This document shows, piece after piece, positions 47,380-56,334 of a stretch of DNA of 64,000 nt. The notes beneath the pieces were generated by a model. The model was not told the origin of the DNA and ran no database searches. It worked only from the letters and a program-made list of their open reading frames with translations. The DNA is from Paraburkholderia sp. SOS3 (lineage in GTDB: Bacteria > Pseudomonadota > Gammaproteobacteria > Burkholderiales > Burkholderiaceae). The DNA lies in NCBI RefSeq assembly GCF_001922345.1, contig NZ_CP018811.1:2046001-2110000 (forward strand), read 5' to 3'. Position numbers and translations under genes: made by a program. Numbering within the stretch: the stretch's first letter is position 1; each line of letters begins with the position of its first letter.

Positions 47380-48375
47380 TTAACGACCTTCGTCCCGATC
47401 ATCCTTGCGCCGGTGCGCGAGCAGCGCCATCAGGCGCCGGTCGCGCCAGCGGCTGCGCGCTTCGATATCCGAACGCGGCAAAAGCGCTTCGCGCTCGGCT
47501 TCGAGTTTCGCGATCGTTTCCGGCGACCAGTCGAACGGCATCCGTTCGCGCGCGAGGCCTTTGTAAAGGCCGCCGTAGCGGCGCGCGTAATCGGCGACGC
47601 CGCCGGGCGCGTTCAGATCGATCGTCTCGAACGGGCCCATGAACGACCAGCGCAAGCCGAGGCCGTCGCGCATCACGGTGTCGAGATCGGCCGCGTTCGC
47701 ATAGCCCTGTTCGTAGAGGCTCAACGCTTCGTCGAGCAGCGCGCCTTGCAGGCGGTTCAGCAGAAAGCCCGCGATCTCGCCTTCGACGAATACCGGTTTC
47801 TGCCCGACTGCTTCATACAGCGCGCGGGCGCGCGTCAGCGTGTCGGCCGATGTCCACGGCGCGCCGCAAAGCTCGACGAGCGGCACGAGCGACGGCGGAT
47901 TGACCGGGTGCGCGACGAAGCAGCGTGCGCGGCCCGCCAGCGATTCGGTGAAGGTCGATGCGGGCAGGGCGGAGGTCGAACTGGCGAGCAGGGCATCGGG
48001 GCGCGTCAGGCGGTCGAGTTCCGCGAACATCGCGCGCTTCGCGTCGAGCCGTTCGGGAATGTTTTCCTGCACGAGATCGGCGTCGCGCACGGCGTCGGAT
48101 AGCGTCGCGCACGGCGCAATGCGCGCGACGACGGCGTCGGGTGTGTCATCGATCAGCTCGAAGCGTGCGAGGTCCGCGAGACTGTCGCGAATCGCGGGCA
48201 CCGCGTTGTCGAGCATCGCGCGATCCGCGTCGTGCAGCGTGACGCTCAAGCCCGCGCGCGCGAAGACGATTGCCCATGCGCGGCCGATCCGGCCCGTGCC
48301 GATGATCGCAATGGGACCGGCGGGCTTGCCGCCGCCGTGTCCGGCCGTTCCATTCGATTGCTTCGGATTTGCCAT
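47380..48375 (-). CDS. 3-hydroxyacyl-CoA/3-hydroxyacid dehydrogenase (lambda-crystallin-like)
   Basis: A 331-residue NAD-dependent beta-hydroxyacid dehydrogenase. The Rossmann loop IAIIGTGRIGRAWA is near residue 24, then ASSTSALPAS, the catalytic HPVNPPSLVPLVEL and GFLLNRLQGALLDEAL. Single-domain proteins of this kind include L-gulonate 3-dehydrogenase and L-carnitine dehydrogenase rather than fatty acid oxidation enzymes. Near BKACE, a role in making a 3-keto acid is likely. The C-terminal ~30 residues are highly charged. ATG 48375 has GAGG upstream. Confidence 0.82.
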   Translation of the reverse strand: MANPKQSNGTAGHGGGKPAGPIAIIGTGRIGRAWAIVFARAGLSVTLHDADRAMLDNAVPAIRDSLADLARFELIDDTPDAVVARIAPCATLSDAVRDADLVQENIPERLDAKRAMFAELDRLTRPDALLASSTSALPASTFTESLAGRARCFVAHPVNPPSLVPLVELCGAPWTSADTLTRARALYEAVGQKPVFVEGEIAGFLLNRLQGALLDEALSLYEQGYANAADLDTVMRDGLGLRWSFMGPFETIDLNAPGGVADYARRYGGLYKGLARERMPFDWSPETIAKLEAEREALLPRSDIEARSRWRDRRLMALLAHRRKDDRDEGR

Positions 48376-48421
48376 CGATCGCCTCGTCGTCGTGAGTGGC
48401 TTGGTTGTGTTTTCTCGCGCG

Positions 48422-50533
48422 TTACCCCTTCCGGTCGCGCAAGGTAATCACCGCCGCGAGCACGACCAGCCCGTTGATGATGTCGCGCACCGCGGGCGGC
48501 ACCGTGGTGCCCGCGAGCAGCGTGCCGAGCGCCGTGAGCAGCAGCGCGCCGCCGAACACGCCGAGATAGTGACCGCGGCCGCCGGTAATCAGTGCGCCGC
48601 CCACCACCACCACGGCGATCGACGGCAGCAGATACGGGTCGCCCATGCCGAGAAACGCCTGGCTGCTGAAGCCCGCGAGCAGCACGCCGACGATCGCCGA
48701 GCACAGCGCCGAGAGGCAGTACACGGAAACGAGCGTCGCGCCGACACGCACGCCCGACAGCTTCGCCGCCACGGGCGAATTGCCGACCGCGTAGACGCGC
48801 CGGCCGAAGGCGGTGCGATGCAACAGCAGCAGCGCGACCGCGAGCACGAGCGGCACGCTCCATGCGGCGAGCGACAGCGGCCCTGCGCGGTCGTTGGTGA
48901 AGCTGCTGATCGCGGACGGCGCCCAGCCTTGCGGCGAGCCGTTGCAGTAGATCAGCGTGATGCCTTGCAGCAGGCCGTTCGCCGCGAGCGTGACGACGAT
49001 CGGCGGCAAGCCGAGCACGACGACACCGATGCCGTTGAAAAGGCCCACCACGAGACCGACGGCCAGCACGGCCGGCACGGCCCACAATGCGGCTTCGTTG
49101 ACGCCATGCGTGAAGCCCGTGAGCAGCACGCCCGACATCGTGATCAGCCACGGCACCGACAGATCGAGACCGCCGGTCAGAATCACCGCGCCTTGGCCCA
49201 AACCGAGAATCGCGAGGAACAACGTGAGCGTGAGCAGGCTGCTGTAGAAGTTCGAACTGACGAGCACGCCTGGTCCGTACACAAAGCCCGTCACCACCAC
49301 GACGCCGAAAAACAGCAGATACGCGGGCACGATGTACTTCGCCCATTCGCGATTGCGTTCGATCCAGTCGGTCAGCCAGCGCCCGGACAGTTCGGTGTTC
49401 GCGATCGGCTTGAAGTCTGCCACTTCGAACGCGACGCGGCGCGCGCCGCCTTGTCCGTCGCGTCCATTGCTCGCGCGTGTGCTGGTGCGCCACGCCTTGA
49501 ACCATTGCAGCGCGTGCCGTGCGCATTCGTGCGCGGCCGACTGTTTGCCGATCGACGAGCCGAGTACCGCGAAAATCAGGATCAGCGCTTCGGCGATGGT
49601 CGTGAAAAACGCGGACACGTTGAGCACGAGCAGGATGTTGACCGTCACCATCAGCGTCATGGCCGCGAACACGGTGCCGACGCAGCCGCCGCGTCCGCCG
49701 CCGAGCCACGTGCCGCCGAGCACGACCGCGGTGAACATCGACAGCAGCAGCGGGCGTCCGACGAGCGGATCGGCCGAGCCCGTTTGCGCGGACACGTACA
49801 GGCCGGCAAGCGCGTAGAACATGCCGGCGATCACGTAGGTCGTGATGCGATAGCGTGTGACCGGCGCGCCGTTCGCGTACGCGCTATCGGGTTCGCTGCC
49901 GATCGCATAGAGGCCGACGCCGAACCGCGTGCGCCGGATAAATCCCCACACGAGCAGCGCAGCGATCAGAATGCCCGCCGACATCGGCAGCTTGTCCGGA
50001 ATCAGATCGGACGTGACGAAGCCCGAAAACTGGTCGCCGACACTGCCGCCCGGCTTGTTCTGGATCAGCAGCGTGAGGCCTTGCACCATGAACATCGTCG
50101 CGAGCGTGACGACGATCGATTGCAGCCGGAACCACGCGATCAGCGCGCCGTTGATGAAACCGACGCCGCCGCCGATCGCGACGACCAGCGCGGCGCCCGC
50201 CCACTGCTCGACCGGCGTGCCGTGCACGAAGCGCACCGCGAGCACGTTCGCGAGCGACAGCACGGCCGAGGCGGACAGATCGAAGCCGCCGCTCAACACG
50301 ACGATGGTCTGCCCGATCGCAACGAGCGCGAGCGTGGCTGCGCTCGAAATCAGCGAGCCGATGTCGTACAGGCCGACCGGCGTCGCGGACAGCGCGACCC
50401 ACGCGATCAGCATCGCGACGAGCGCACCGATCGCGATGATCAGGCCGCGGTAGTGATCGATGCGGGCGCCGATGCCGATGCGCGCGCCGGGCCGCACGAC
50501 TTCGCTATCGGGAGAGGCGATTGCATTGCTCAT
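48422..50533 (-). CDS. Fused double permease of a ribose-type ABC transporter
   Basis: A 703-residue protein formed of two complete RbsC-like permeases. The family signature occurs twice: VVLSGGFDLSASAV near residues 78-91 and VILTGGLDLSVPWL near 450-463. The first half ends around 325; a hydrophilic linker of ~60 residues (SIGKQSAAHECARHALQW, then EVADFKPIANTELSGRWL) joins them. Normal members are ~320 residues and homodimerise. The fusion gives a fixed heterodimeric channel. The two halves are clearly diverged, so this is not a recent tandem copy. Confidence 0.88.
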   Translation of the reverse strand: MSNAIASPDSEVVRPGARIGIGARIDHYRGLIIAIGALVAMLIAWVALSATPVGLYDIGSLISSAATLALVAIGQTIVVLSGGFDLSASAVLSLANVLAVRFVHGTPVEQWAGAALVVAIGGGVGFINGALIAWFRLQSIVVTLATMFMVQGLTLLIQNKPGGSVGDQFSGFVTSDLIPDKLPMSAGILIAALLVWGFIRRTRFGVGLYAIGSEPDSAYANGAPVTRYRITTYVIAGMFYALAGLYVSAQTGSADPLVGRPLLLSMFTAVVLGGTWLGGGRGGCVGTVFAAMTLMVTVNILLVLNVSAFFTTIAEALILIFAVLGSSIGKQSAAHECARHALQWFKAWRTSTRASNGRDGQGGARRVAFEVADFKPIANTELSGRWLTDWIERNREWAKYIVPAYLLFFGVVVVTGFVYGPGVLVSSNFYSSLLTLTLFLAILGLGQGAVILTGGLDLSVPWLITMSGVLLTGFTHGVNEAALWAVPAVLAVGLVVGLFNGIGVVVLGLPPIVVTLAANGLLQGITLIYCNGSPQGWAPSAISSFTNDRAGPLSLAAWSVPLVLAVALLLLHRTAFGRRVYAVGNSPVAAKLSGVRVGATLVSVYCLSALCSAIVGVLLAGFSSQAFLGMGDPYLLPSIAVVVVGGALITGGRGHYLGVFGGALLLTALGTLLAGTTVPPAVRDIINGLVVLAAVITLRDRKG

Positions 50534-50573
50534 GATGTTTCCTTGTTACCTGAAGGGCGGGCTGCGATTTGGT

Positions 50574-52112
50574 TCAGCTAGCCAGCATCCTGCGCATCAC
50601 GTTTTCTTCGGTCAGCAGGTCGCCGTCGAGCTCGGCGACGTTGCGTCCGCGGTACATCACCGACACGCGGTCGCAGACGTTGACGAGTTCGGGCACGTCG
50701 GTCGAATAGAACAGCACCGCGCCGCCGGCCGCCGCGAACGCGCGCATCAGCACGAAAATCTGATGCTTGGTGCCGACGTCGATGCCGCGCGTCGGGTCGA
50801 ACATCAGCCATACGCGGCTTTGCGTCAGCAGCCACTTGGCCATCGCGATCTTCTGCTGGTTGCCGCCGGAAAACGACAGGCACGGCTTGTAGAACGCGCG
50901 CGGATTCACTTCCATCTGCGCGAGCACGCGTTCGATCGCCGCGCGTTCGCGCTTGCGGTCGATCAGGCCGAAGCGCGTATAGCGCCTGATCACCGGCAAC
51001 GAGATGTTTTCGCCGCCCGGCAGGCGCAGAAACAGGCCTTCGGTTTTGCGATCCTCGGGTAGCAGGCTCGTCGCAACGCCGGCTTTCAGCGAATCGGCCG
51101 TCGACGTCAACGTGACGGGCTTGCCGTCGACGAACATTTGTCCTTGATCGATATACTCGGCGCCGAACAGCGCCTCGAACAGCTCGCGCTGTCCCATGCC
51201 TTGCAGCGCCGCGATGCCGTGCACTTCGCCGGCTTTCAGCGTGAGATTGAAGTCTTCGACGACGCCGTCGACGCGCACGTTGCGCAGCTCGAGCGCGGGC
51301 GAGGGCGCGCTGAACACGGGCGGCGCTTTCGGCGGATACTTCGCTTCCATCGAGCGGCCGATCACGAGACGGATCACCTCGTCGTCTGAAATGTCCCGGG
51401 TTTCGAACGCGCCGACGTCGCGGCCGTTGCGATAGATCGTCAGGCTGTCGCAGAACTCGCGTACTTCCTGCATGCGGTGCGAAATAAACACGAAGGTGAC
51501 GCCGCGCGCCTTCATTTCTTCGATACGGCGCACGAGCCACGCGACGTCGCGGCCCGACAGCGCCGAGGTCGGCTCGTCGAGCAGCAGCACCTGCGGATCG
51601 CGCACCATGGCCTTCGCGATTTCGATCTTTTGCCGCACCGGCAGCGCAAGATCGCGTACGTATGCGCCGGGGCGGACGTCGGTCAGTTCGAGTTTGTCGA
51701 GCCACTGCGTCACGCGGCGCTGCGCTTCTGCACGCTTGATATAGCCAAACGGTCCGGACGGCTCGGCGCCGAGCATCAGGTTCTGCGCGACCGTGAGATC
51801 GCGCACGAGCGTCATCTCCTGAAACGCGGTCTGCACGCCGGCGCGATGCGCGTCCTTCGGTTCGCGCATCTGCACGTCGCGGCCGAGAATCGCGATGCGG
51901 CCTTCGTCGGGCCGGATCAGGCCCGACAGCAGCTTGACCGTGGTCGACTTGCCCGCGCCGTTCTCGCCGAGCAGCGCATGCACCGCGCCGCGCCGCACGC
52001 GAAACGATGCATCGTTGAGCGCGACCGTCGCGCCGAAGCGTTTCGTGACGTTCGCGACGTCGATCGCCCAGTGATCCGCGTGGGCTTCGCGAGATTCGGT
52101 CATGACCGTCAT
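50574..52112 (-). CDS. Sugar ABC transporter double ATPase (second system)
   Basis: Fused nucleotide-binding domains of 512 residues. Domain 1: GENGAGKST at 49-57, Walker B VLLLDEPTSALS, FISHRMQEVREF. Domain 2: degenerate Walker A (ALQGMGQRELFEALFG), signature FSGGNQQKI and a Walker B in which the usual glutamate region reads LMFDPTRGID, so this site is not catalytic. It works with the fused permease. ATG 52112 has GGAG eight bases upstream; ATG 52103 is possible. Confidence 0.92.
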   Translation of the reverse strand: MTVMTESREAHADHWAIDVANVTKRFGATVALNDASFRVRRGAVHALLGENGAGKSTTVKLLSGLIRPDEGRIAILGRDVQMREPKDAHRAGVQTAFQEMTLVRDLTVAQNLMLGAEPSGPFGYIKRAEAQRRVTQWLDKLELTDVRPGAYVRDLALPVRQKIEIAKAMVRDPQVLLLDEPTSALSGRDVAWLVRRIEEMKARGVTFVFISHRMQEVREFCDSLTIYRNGRDVGAFETRDISDDEVIRLVIGRSMEAKYPPKAPPVFSAPSPALELRNVRVDGVVEDFNLTLKAGEVHGIAALQGMGQRELFEALFGAEYIDQGQMFVDGKPVTLTSTADSLKAGVATSLLPEDRKTEGLFLRLPGGENISLPVIRRYTRFGLIDRKRERAAIERVLAQMEVNPRAFYKPCLSFSGGNQQKIAMAKWLLTQSRVWLMFDPTRGIDVGTKHQIFVLMRAFAAAGGAVLFYSTDVPELVNVCDRVSVMYRGRNVAELDGDLLTEENVMRRMLAS

Positions 52113-52178
52113 CGTTTGGACTCCGTGACTGCCTGGTGCGCGCGGCGCGCATCCAGGCCTTGCGAGGTTTTGCGTCTT

Positions 52179-52200
52179 CATGCCCGCTTGCGCGGGCATG
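52179..52200. repeat. REP-like palindrome between binding-protein and ATPase genes
   Basis: CATGCCCGC and GCGGGCATG around TTGC; similar palindromes are dispersed in Burkholderia genomes. It may stabilise the binding-protein mRNA. Confidence 0.7.
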
Positions 52201-52220
52201 CCGCGATCGTGGTGCCGGGG

Positions 52221-53372
52221 TCAGTCGGGCTTGCCGTGCAGCGCCGCATTGAAGCCGACTTCGCGCGTCTCTTCCGAGTAGATGTCCGCGAACCAGCCCG
52301 GCGGCACCTTGTCCGGCGGGAATGCCGTACAGCCCGCGCGCAATTCGTCGATCGAGCCGCTCTGGCACAGCTTCGATTGCGCGGTTTCGACAAGCGGCAG
52401 CTTCAGCGTGACGCGTGCGGGGAAGTCCTTGCCGTCGAGCTTTTGCACCGCGAGCTTGAGCGCCATGGCGCCGGAGTAGGGCGGTGCGCCGTACGAGATC
52501 GAGCGGTAGCCGATCGCGCGATACGCCCCTTCGCCCTTCACGCTGCCAGGCGGCAGCATCTGCACGCGGTGGCCGTTCGACGATTCGCCCGCGCACGGCT
52601 TGATCCTGTCGTCGGCGATGCCGGCGTCGAGCTGCATCGAAGCGGCCGTGAAGCAGCCGACCTGCATCCACAGTCCGTCGATCTTGTCCCAGCTGTTCGT
52701 CGCGAGAATTTTCGACAGCTCGGTTTTCGCAGTTGCCTGGCTCCACATGCCGGTGCCTTCGGCGATGACCTTGATGCCCGGATACTTCGCGAATACCTGC
52801 TTCGCGGCCTCGGTGCGTTCGCGGTCCACCGACGTGCCCGGCACGCCCGTGATCATCACGATATTGCCCTTGCCGTTCAGCGTCTTCGCGAGCCACTCGG
52901 CCGTAACGGTGCCGGCCTGATGCTGGTCGATCGCGACGTTGTGCGCGCACGGCTCGGTCACTTCGCCGTCGTAGGCGACGACCACGACGCCCTTCGAGCA
53001 TGCGTTCCTGATCGCGCGATTAAGCGCAGTGGGCGAGATCGGGTAGATGACGATCGCCTTCGCGCCGGCCTGCACCATCGAATTGATCTGCTGGATCTGC
53101 TTTTGCGCATCGGTGCCGGCGACCTGCACTTCGAGGTCGACCTTGTCCTTCAGCGCCGGTGTCGCGGCCATCGCCTTGACCATGTTGGCCGCTTCGGTCT
53201 GCCAATCGTTGCCGACGTAGCTCATCGACAGGAAGATCTTGTACTTGCCGGCGGCCGTGGCGCTCTGCGAGAGCGTGAGCGCGCCGATACACGCGACGGT
53301 GAGCGTCGCTCCGAGCGCGGCGCCGCGTAGCAGCCGCCCCGCGCGACCAAGGATGTGCGTCAAAACGTTCAT
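52221..53372 (-). CDS. Sugar ABC transporter substrate-binding protein (second system)
   Basis: Periplasmic type 1 binding protein of 383 residues, longer than the usual ~310. The signal peptide is cut near LSQSATA before AGKYKI. Fold motifs are FLSMSYVGNDWQTEAANMVK, split here as SYVGNDWQ and EAANMVK, then GAKAIVIYPIS and VAYDGEVTEPC. Five cysteines in the mature part may form disulfides. The C-terminal extension (PPGWFADIYSEETREVGF) is unlike RbsB. ATG 53372 with GGAGG five bases upstream is preferred over ATG 53393. Confidence 0.88.
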   Translation of the reverse strand: MNVLTHILGRAGRLLRGAALGATLTVACIGALTLSQSATAAGKYKIFLSMSYVGNDWQTEAANMVKAMAATPALKDKVDLEVQVAGTDAQKQIQQINSMVQAGAKAIVIYPISPTALNRAIRNACSKGVVVVAYDGEVTEPCAHNVAIDQHQAGTVTAEWLAKTLNGKGNIVMITGVPGTSVDRERTEAAKQVFAKYPGIKVIAEGTGMWSQATAKTELSKILATNSWDKIDGLWMQVGCFTAASMQLDAGIADDRIKPCAGESSNGHRVQMLPPGSVKGEGAYRAIGYRSISYGAPPYSGAMALKLAVQKLDGKDFPARVTLKLPLVETAQSKLCQSGSIDELRAGCTAFPPDKVPPGWFADIYSEETREVGFNAALHGKPD

Positions 53373-53503
53373 GTCTGCCTCCAGATCCTGCAAAGGTTGT
53401 GGTTCTTACGTTGTGTTTTCTTCGGTTGTGGTTGTTTGCCGTGCTTGCCTCTCGTGCTGCCTGCTGCTGCGTTTACTGCTGCGATGATCGACGTTCCGTC
53501 CGG

Positions 53504-54304
53504 CTAGCCCGACGTGTTCCCGACATGCGGCACGCGCGCCGAAGGCGGCAGGCGCAGGCCGGCCGAGCCGGGCACGACGTCCGGGTCATGCCCGGGAATC
53601 ACGATGTCGGCGATCTGCCGGATGCGCTTGAGCGACGCGAGCTCGGCCGCGGTTTCGGACACGATGCCGACCGGCACGCCGTCGACGATGTTCTCCATGC
53701 AGTTCGCGCAATCGCCGGCGATCACCACGACGCCTTCCGCCGTGTTCACCGCAATCGACTGGTGGCCAGGCGTATGGCCGGGCGTCGGGATCACGCGCAC
53801 GCCGGGCACGATGTCGGCGATGCCGTTGACGAACTGCCAGCGAAACCACGCGAGCGGCTCGCGGCCGATCAGGAATTCCTGGTAGAACGACGCTTGCGTT
53901 GGCAGCGGCCGTCCCGCGTATTCCCATTCGATCTGCTGGACGATGAAGCGCGCATTGCGGAACAGCGTGTTGCCGCCCGAGTGGTCGTAGTGCAGATGCG
54001 TGTTGATCACGATATCGACATCGTCTGCGCGCCAGCCGACGTATTCCTTCAACGCGCGCTCGAGCCGCTCTTCGGGTGCCTGGTCGCACGGGCAGATAAA
54101 GCTGCTGACCCAGGCCGGATCGTGAATGCCGGTATCGACGACGATCTTTTTCTCCGCTCCGACGATCGCGGTCGACCATACGGGAATGCGAATCTGCTGG
54201 CCGTAATGGCGCGCATAGACCAGCGACGAGTGATCGACCGTGAGCCAGCCGGTCGGCATCGCGACGACCTTGAGTTCGGGAGTAGCCACGCTCGTCTCCG
54301 CCAT
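53504..54304 (-). CDS. Metallo-beta-lactamase-fold hydrolase (lactonase/thioesterase type)
   Basis: A 266-residue di-zinc hydrolase. The metal motif THLHYDHSGGN is at 102-112 (His103, His105, Asp107, His108), followed by PGHTPGHQ, AGDCAN and PGHDPDV. Overall it resembles acyl-homoserine lactonase-like enzymes of the AttM/AiiA group. Its start codon overlaps the BKACE stop (TGATG), so the two are translated together; the more likely role is therefore opening a sugar lactone or hydrolysing a CoA ester made by BKACE, not quorum quenching. Confidence 0.85.
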   Translation of the reverse strand: MAETSVATPELKVVAMPTGWLTVDHSSLVYARHYGQQIRIPVWSTAIVGAEKKIVVDTGIHDPAWVSSFICPCDQAPEERLERALKEYVGWRADDVDIVINTHLHYDHSGGNTLFRNARFIVQQIEWEYAGRPLPTQASFYQEFLIGREPLAWFRWQFVNGIADIVPGVRVIPTPGHTPGHQSIAVNTAEGVVVIAGDCANCMENIVDGVPVGIVSETAAELASLKRIRQIADIVIPGHDPDVVPGSAGLRLPPSARVPHVGNTSG

Positions 54305-55236
54305 CAGAAGTTGACTTCGTTCGCGCCTTTCAGCTTCAGCATCTCGCGCGCCTCGGCCGGTGTCGCGACTTCGAGCGACAGGCCTTCGATCACCTGACGG
54401 ATTTTCAGCACCTGCGCGGCGCTCGATTCGGCGAGCTTGCCGGGTTCGATCCACAGCGAGTCTTCGAGGCCGACGCGTGCATGCGAGCCCTGCGCGACCC
54501 CCATCGACGCGAGCGGGATCTGATTGCGGCCGGCGCCGAGAATCGACCATACATAGTCGTTGCCGAACAGGCGGTCGGCGGTGCGGCGCATATGCGCGAG
54601 GTCTTCCGGATGGGCGCCGATGCCGCCCAGCAGGCCGAACACGCTTTGCACGAAGAACGGCGGTTTGACGAGCCCGCGGTCGACGAAATGCGCGAGGTTG
54701 TACAGGTGCGAAATGTCGTAGCACTCGTGCTCGAAGCGCGTGCCGTTGTCGGTACACGAAGTCAGGATGTATTCGATGTCGGCGAACGTGTTCTTGAACA
54801 CGAGGTCGCGGCTCTTTTCGAGGTGCTGGCGTTCCCAGTCGTGCTTGAGATCCTTGTAGCGCGCAAGCATCGGGTACAGGCCGAAATTCATCGAACCCAT
54901 GTTCAGCGATGCGACCTCGGGCTTGAAATGGTGCGCGGGACGCAGCCGTTCGGCGACCGTCATATGCGGGCTGCCGCCCGTCGTGAGATTGATCACCGCG
55001 TCGGTTTCGGCCTTGATGCGCGGCAGGAATTCCTGGAACACGGCCGGATCTTGCGTCGGATGGCCGTCTTGCGGGTCGCGCGCATGCAGGTGCAGAATCG
55101 CCGCGCCTTCTTTTGCCGCGGCAAGCGCGGCATCGGCGATTTCGTTCGGCGTCACCGGCAGATACGGCGACATCGACGGCGTGTGGATTGCGCCGGTCGG
55201 CGCGCAGGTAATGATGACTTTACGCTTGGATGCCAT
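54304..55236 (-). CDS. Beta-keto acid cleavage enzyme (BKACE, DUF849)
   Basis: Zinc enzyme that reacts a beta-keto acid with acetyl-CoA to give acetoacetate and a new acyl-CoA. The zinc histidines are His49 and His51 in ILHLHARDPQDG, and the conserved ITCAPTGAIHTP, TTGGSP, LNMGSMNFG and SHARVGLEDSLW segments are present. Length of 310 is normal. The substrate is set by a few pocket residues that cannot be judged here; the neighbouring SDR suggests 2-deoxy-3-keto-D-ribonate or a similar sugar acid. Confidence 0.92.
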   Translation of the reverse strand: MASKRKVIITCAPTGAIHTPSMSPYLPVTPNEIADAALAAAKEGAAILHLHARDPQDGHPTQDPAVFQEFLPRIKAETDAVINLTTGGSPHMTVAERLRPAHHFKPEVASLNMGSMNFGLYPMLARYKDLKHDWERQHLEKSRDLVFKNTFADIEYILTSCTDNGTRFEHECYDISHLYNLAHFVDRGLVKPPFFVQSVFGLLGGIGAHPEDLAHMRRTADRLFGNDYVWSILGAGRNQIPLASMGVAQGSHARVGLEDSLWIEPGKLAESSAAQVLKIRQVIEGLSLEVATPAEAREMLKLKGANEVNF

Positions 55237-55333
55237 GTTGTCCTCGTGTTTCGTCGGGCTGCGATGCTGTGTGTCGTGGGCGTTTTCGCGGCGGCGTTCG
55301 CCGCGGATGCGGCATGCGAAAGAGAAACGGGCG

Positions 55334-56152
55334 TTACAGGACTTCGACGTTGCCGCAGACCGAAATCGCCTGGCCGGAAATGCCCTTGCCGGCGGGCGAA
55401 CATAAAAAGAGCGCGGTGGCGGCGACTTCCTCGGAGGTCGTCATCTGACGCAGCGAGATCTTGTCGAGGTAGCGCCGCTCCATTTCTTCGTACGACAGAT
55501 TGAGCTGCTGCGCGCGCGCGGCGATCACGCGCTCGATGCGCGGCCCTTTGACGATGCCGGGCTGGATCGTATTGACGCGGATGCCGGACGGGCCGAGTTC
55601 GATGGCAAGGCTTTTCGTGAGGCCGACGATCGCCCATTTGGTGGCGGAGTAGGGCGTGCGATACGCGTAGCCAAGCCGTCCGGCCACCGACGAAAGCGCG
55701 ACGATCGAACCGCCTTCGGGCGCCTCGCGCAGCAGCGGCACCGCGCGGCGCGCGAAGTAGAACTGCGCGTTCAGGTTGATATCGACGGTCTGTTCCCATT
55801 CGCCGACGTCGATCTCGTCGACGCCGCCGGTCGGGCCGGCGATGCCCGCGTTGTTGACGAGCACGTCGAGGCCGCCGAGCTGTTGCGCGACGTCGTCGAA
55901 GACGCGTTCGACGGCGTCGCGGTCCGCGACGTCCGCGAGTGTGGCGGTAATAGGTGTGCGGTTGCTGCTGCCGGACGCCTGTTCCTGCGAACGGCGCAGC
56001 GCGTCGATCGTCTGCTCGCTTGCATCGCACACATGCACGCGCGCGCCGGTTTCGACGAATGCCTGCGCAATGGCGAGGCCGATGCCCGATGCGCCTCCGG
56101 TCACCAGCACGCGCAGGCCTGCGCGCGGCGTCAACATTGATAGAACGGTCAT
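55334..56152 (-). CDS. SDR dehydrogenase, probable 2-deoxy-D-ribonate 3-dehydrogenase
   Basis: Classical short-chain dehydrogenase of 272 residues. GGASGIG binds NAD, NNAGIAGPTGG follows, and the catalytic Ser, Tyr and Lys are in ALSSVAGRLG and YSATKWAIVG. The C terminus (DKISLRQMTTSEEVAATALF, then LCSPAGKGISGQAISVCGN) is very close to what I recall of deoxyribonate 3-dehydrogenases described in Pseudomonas and Paraburkholderia. ATG 56152 is used; the frame runs 20 codons further upstream without a ribosome site. It is the first enzyme gene after the regulator. Confidence 0.85.
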   Translation of the reverse strand: MTVLSMLTPRAGLRVLVTGGASGIGLAIAQAFVETGARVHVCDASEQTIDALRRSQEQASGSSNRTPITATLADVADRDAVERVFDDVAQQLGGLDVLVNNAGIAGPTGGVDEIDVGEWEQTVDINLNAQFYFARRAVPLLREAPEGGSIVALSSVAGRLGYAYRTPYSATKWAIVGLTKSLAIELGPSGIRVNTIQPGIVKGPRIERVIAARAQQLNLSYEEMERRYLDKISLRQMTTSEEVAATALFLCSPAGKGISGQAISVCGNVEVL

Positions 56153-56334
56153 GCTGTCGTCTCCGTCGTTATTCGTATGAGTGATGAGCCCGTTGCTTTT
56201 CCGCCGTAGCACGTTCGTGTACAGCGGTTCCTTACAACGATTTGGGCTACTACGCGATACTTCGACTTCGGTACGAACGTGCTGCGAACCAGTGCGGCGG
56301 CGCTTTCAGTTCACGCCGCCGTGCGCGCCATCCG

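Noticed and set aside
47840..50581. 913-codon plus-strand frame
   Set aside because: Antisense to the dehydrogenase and the fused permease; His/Arg/Glu-rich, as expected from complementing codons of a membrane protein gene.
53504..54304. Quorum-quenching acyl-homoserine lactonase
   Set aside because: The zinc motif fits, but the coupled BKACE and sugar importer make a catabolic role more likely; kept as a general MBL hydrolase.
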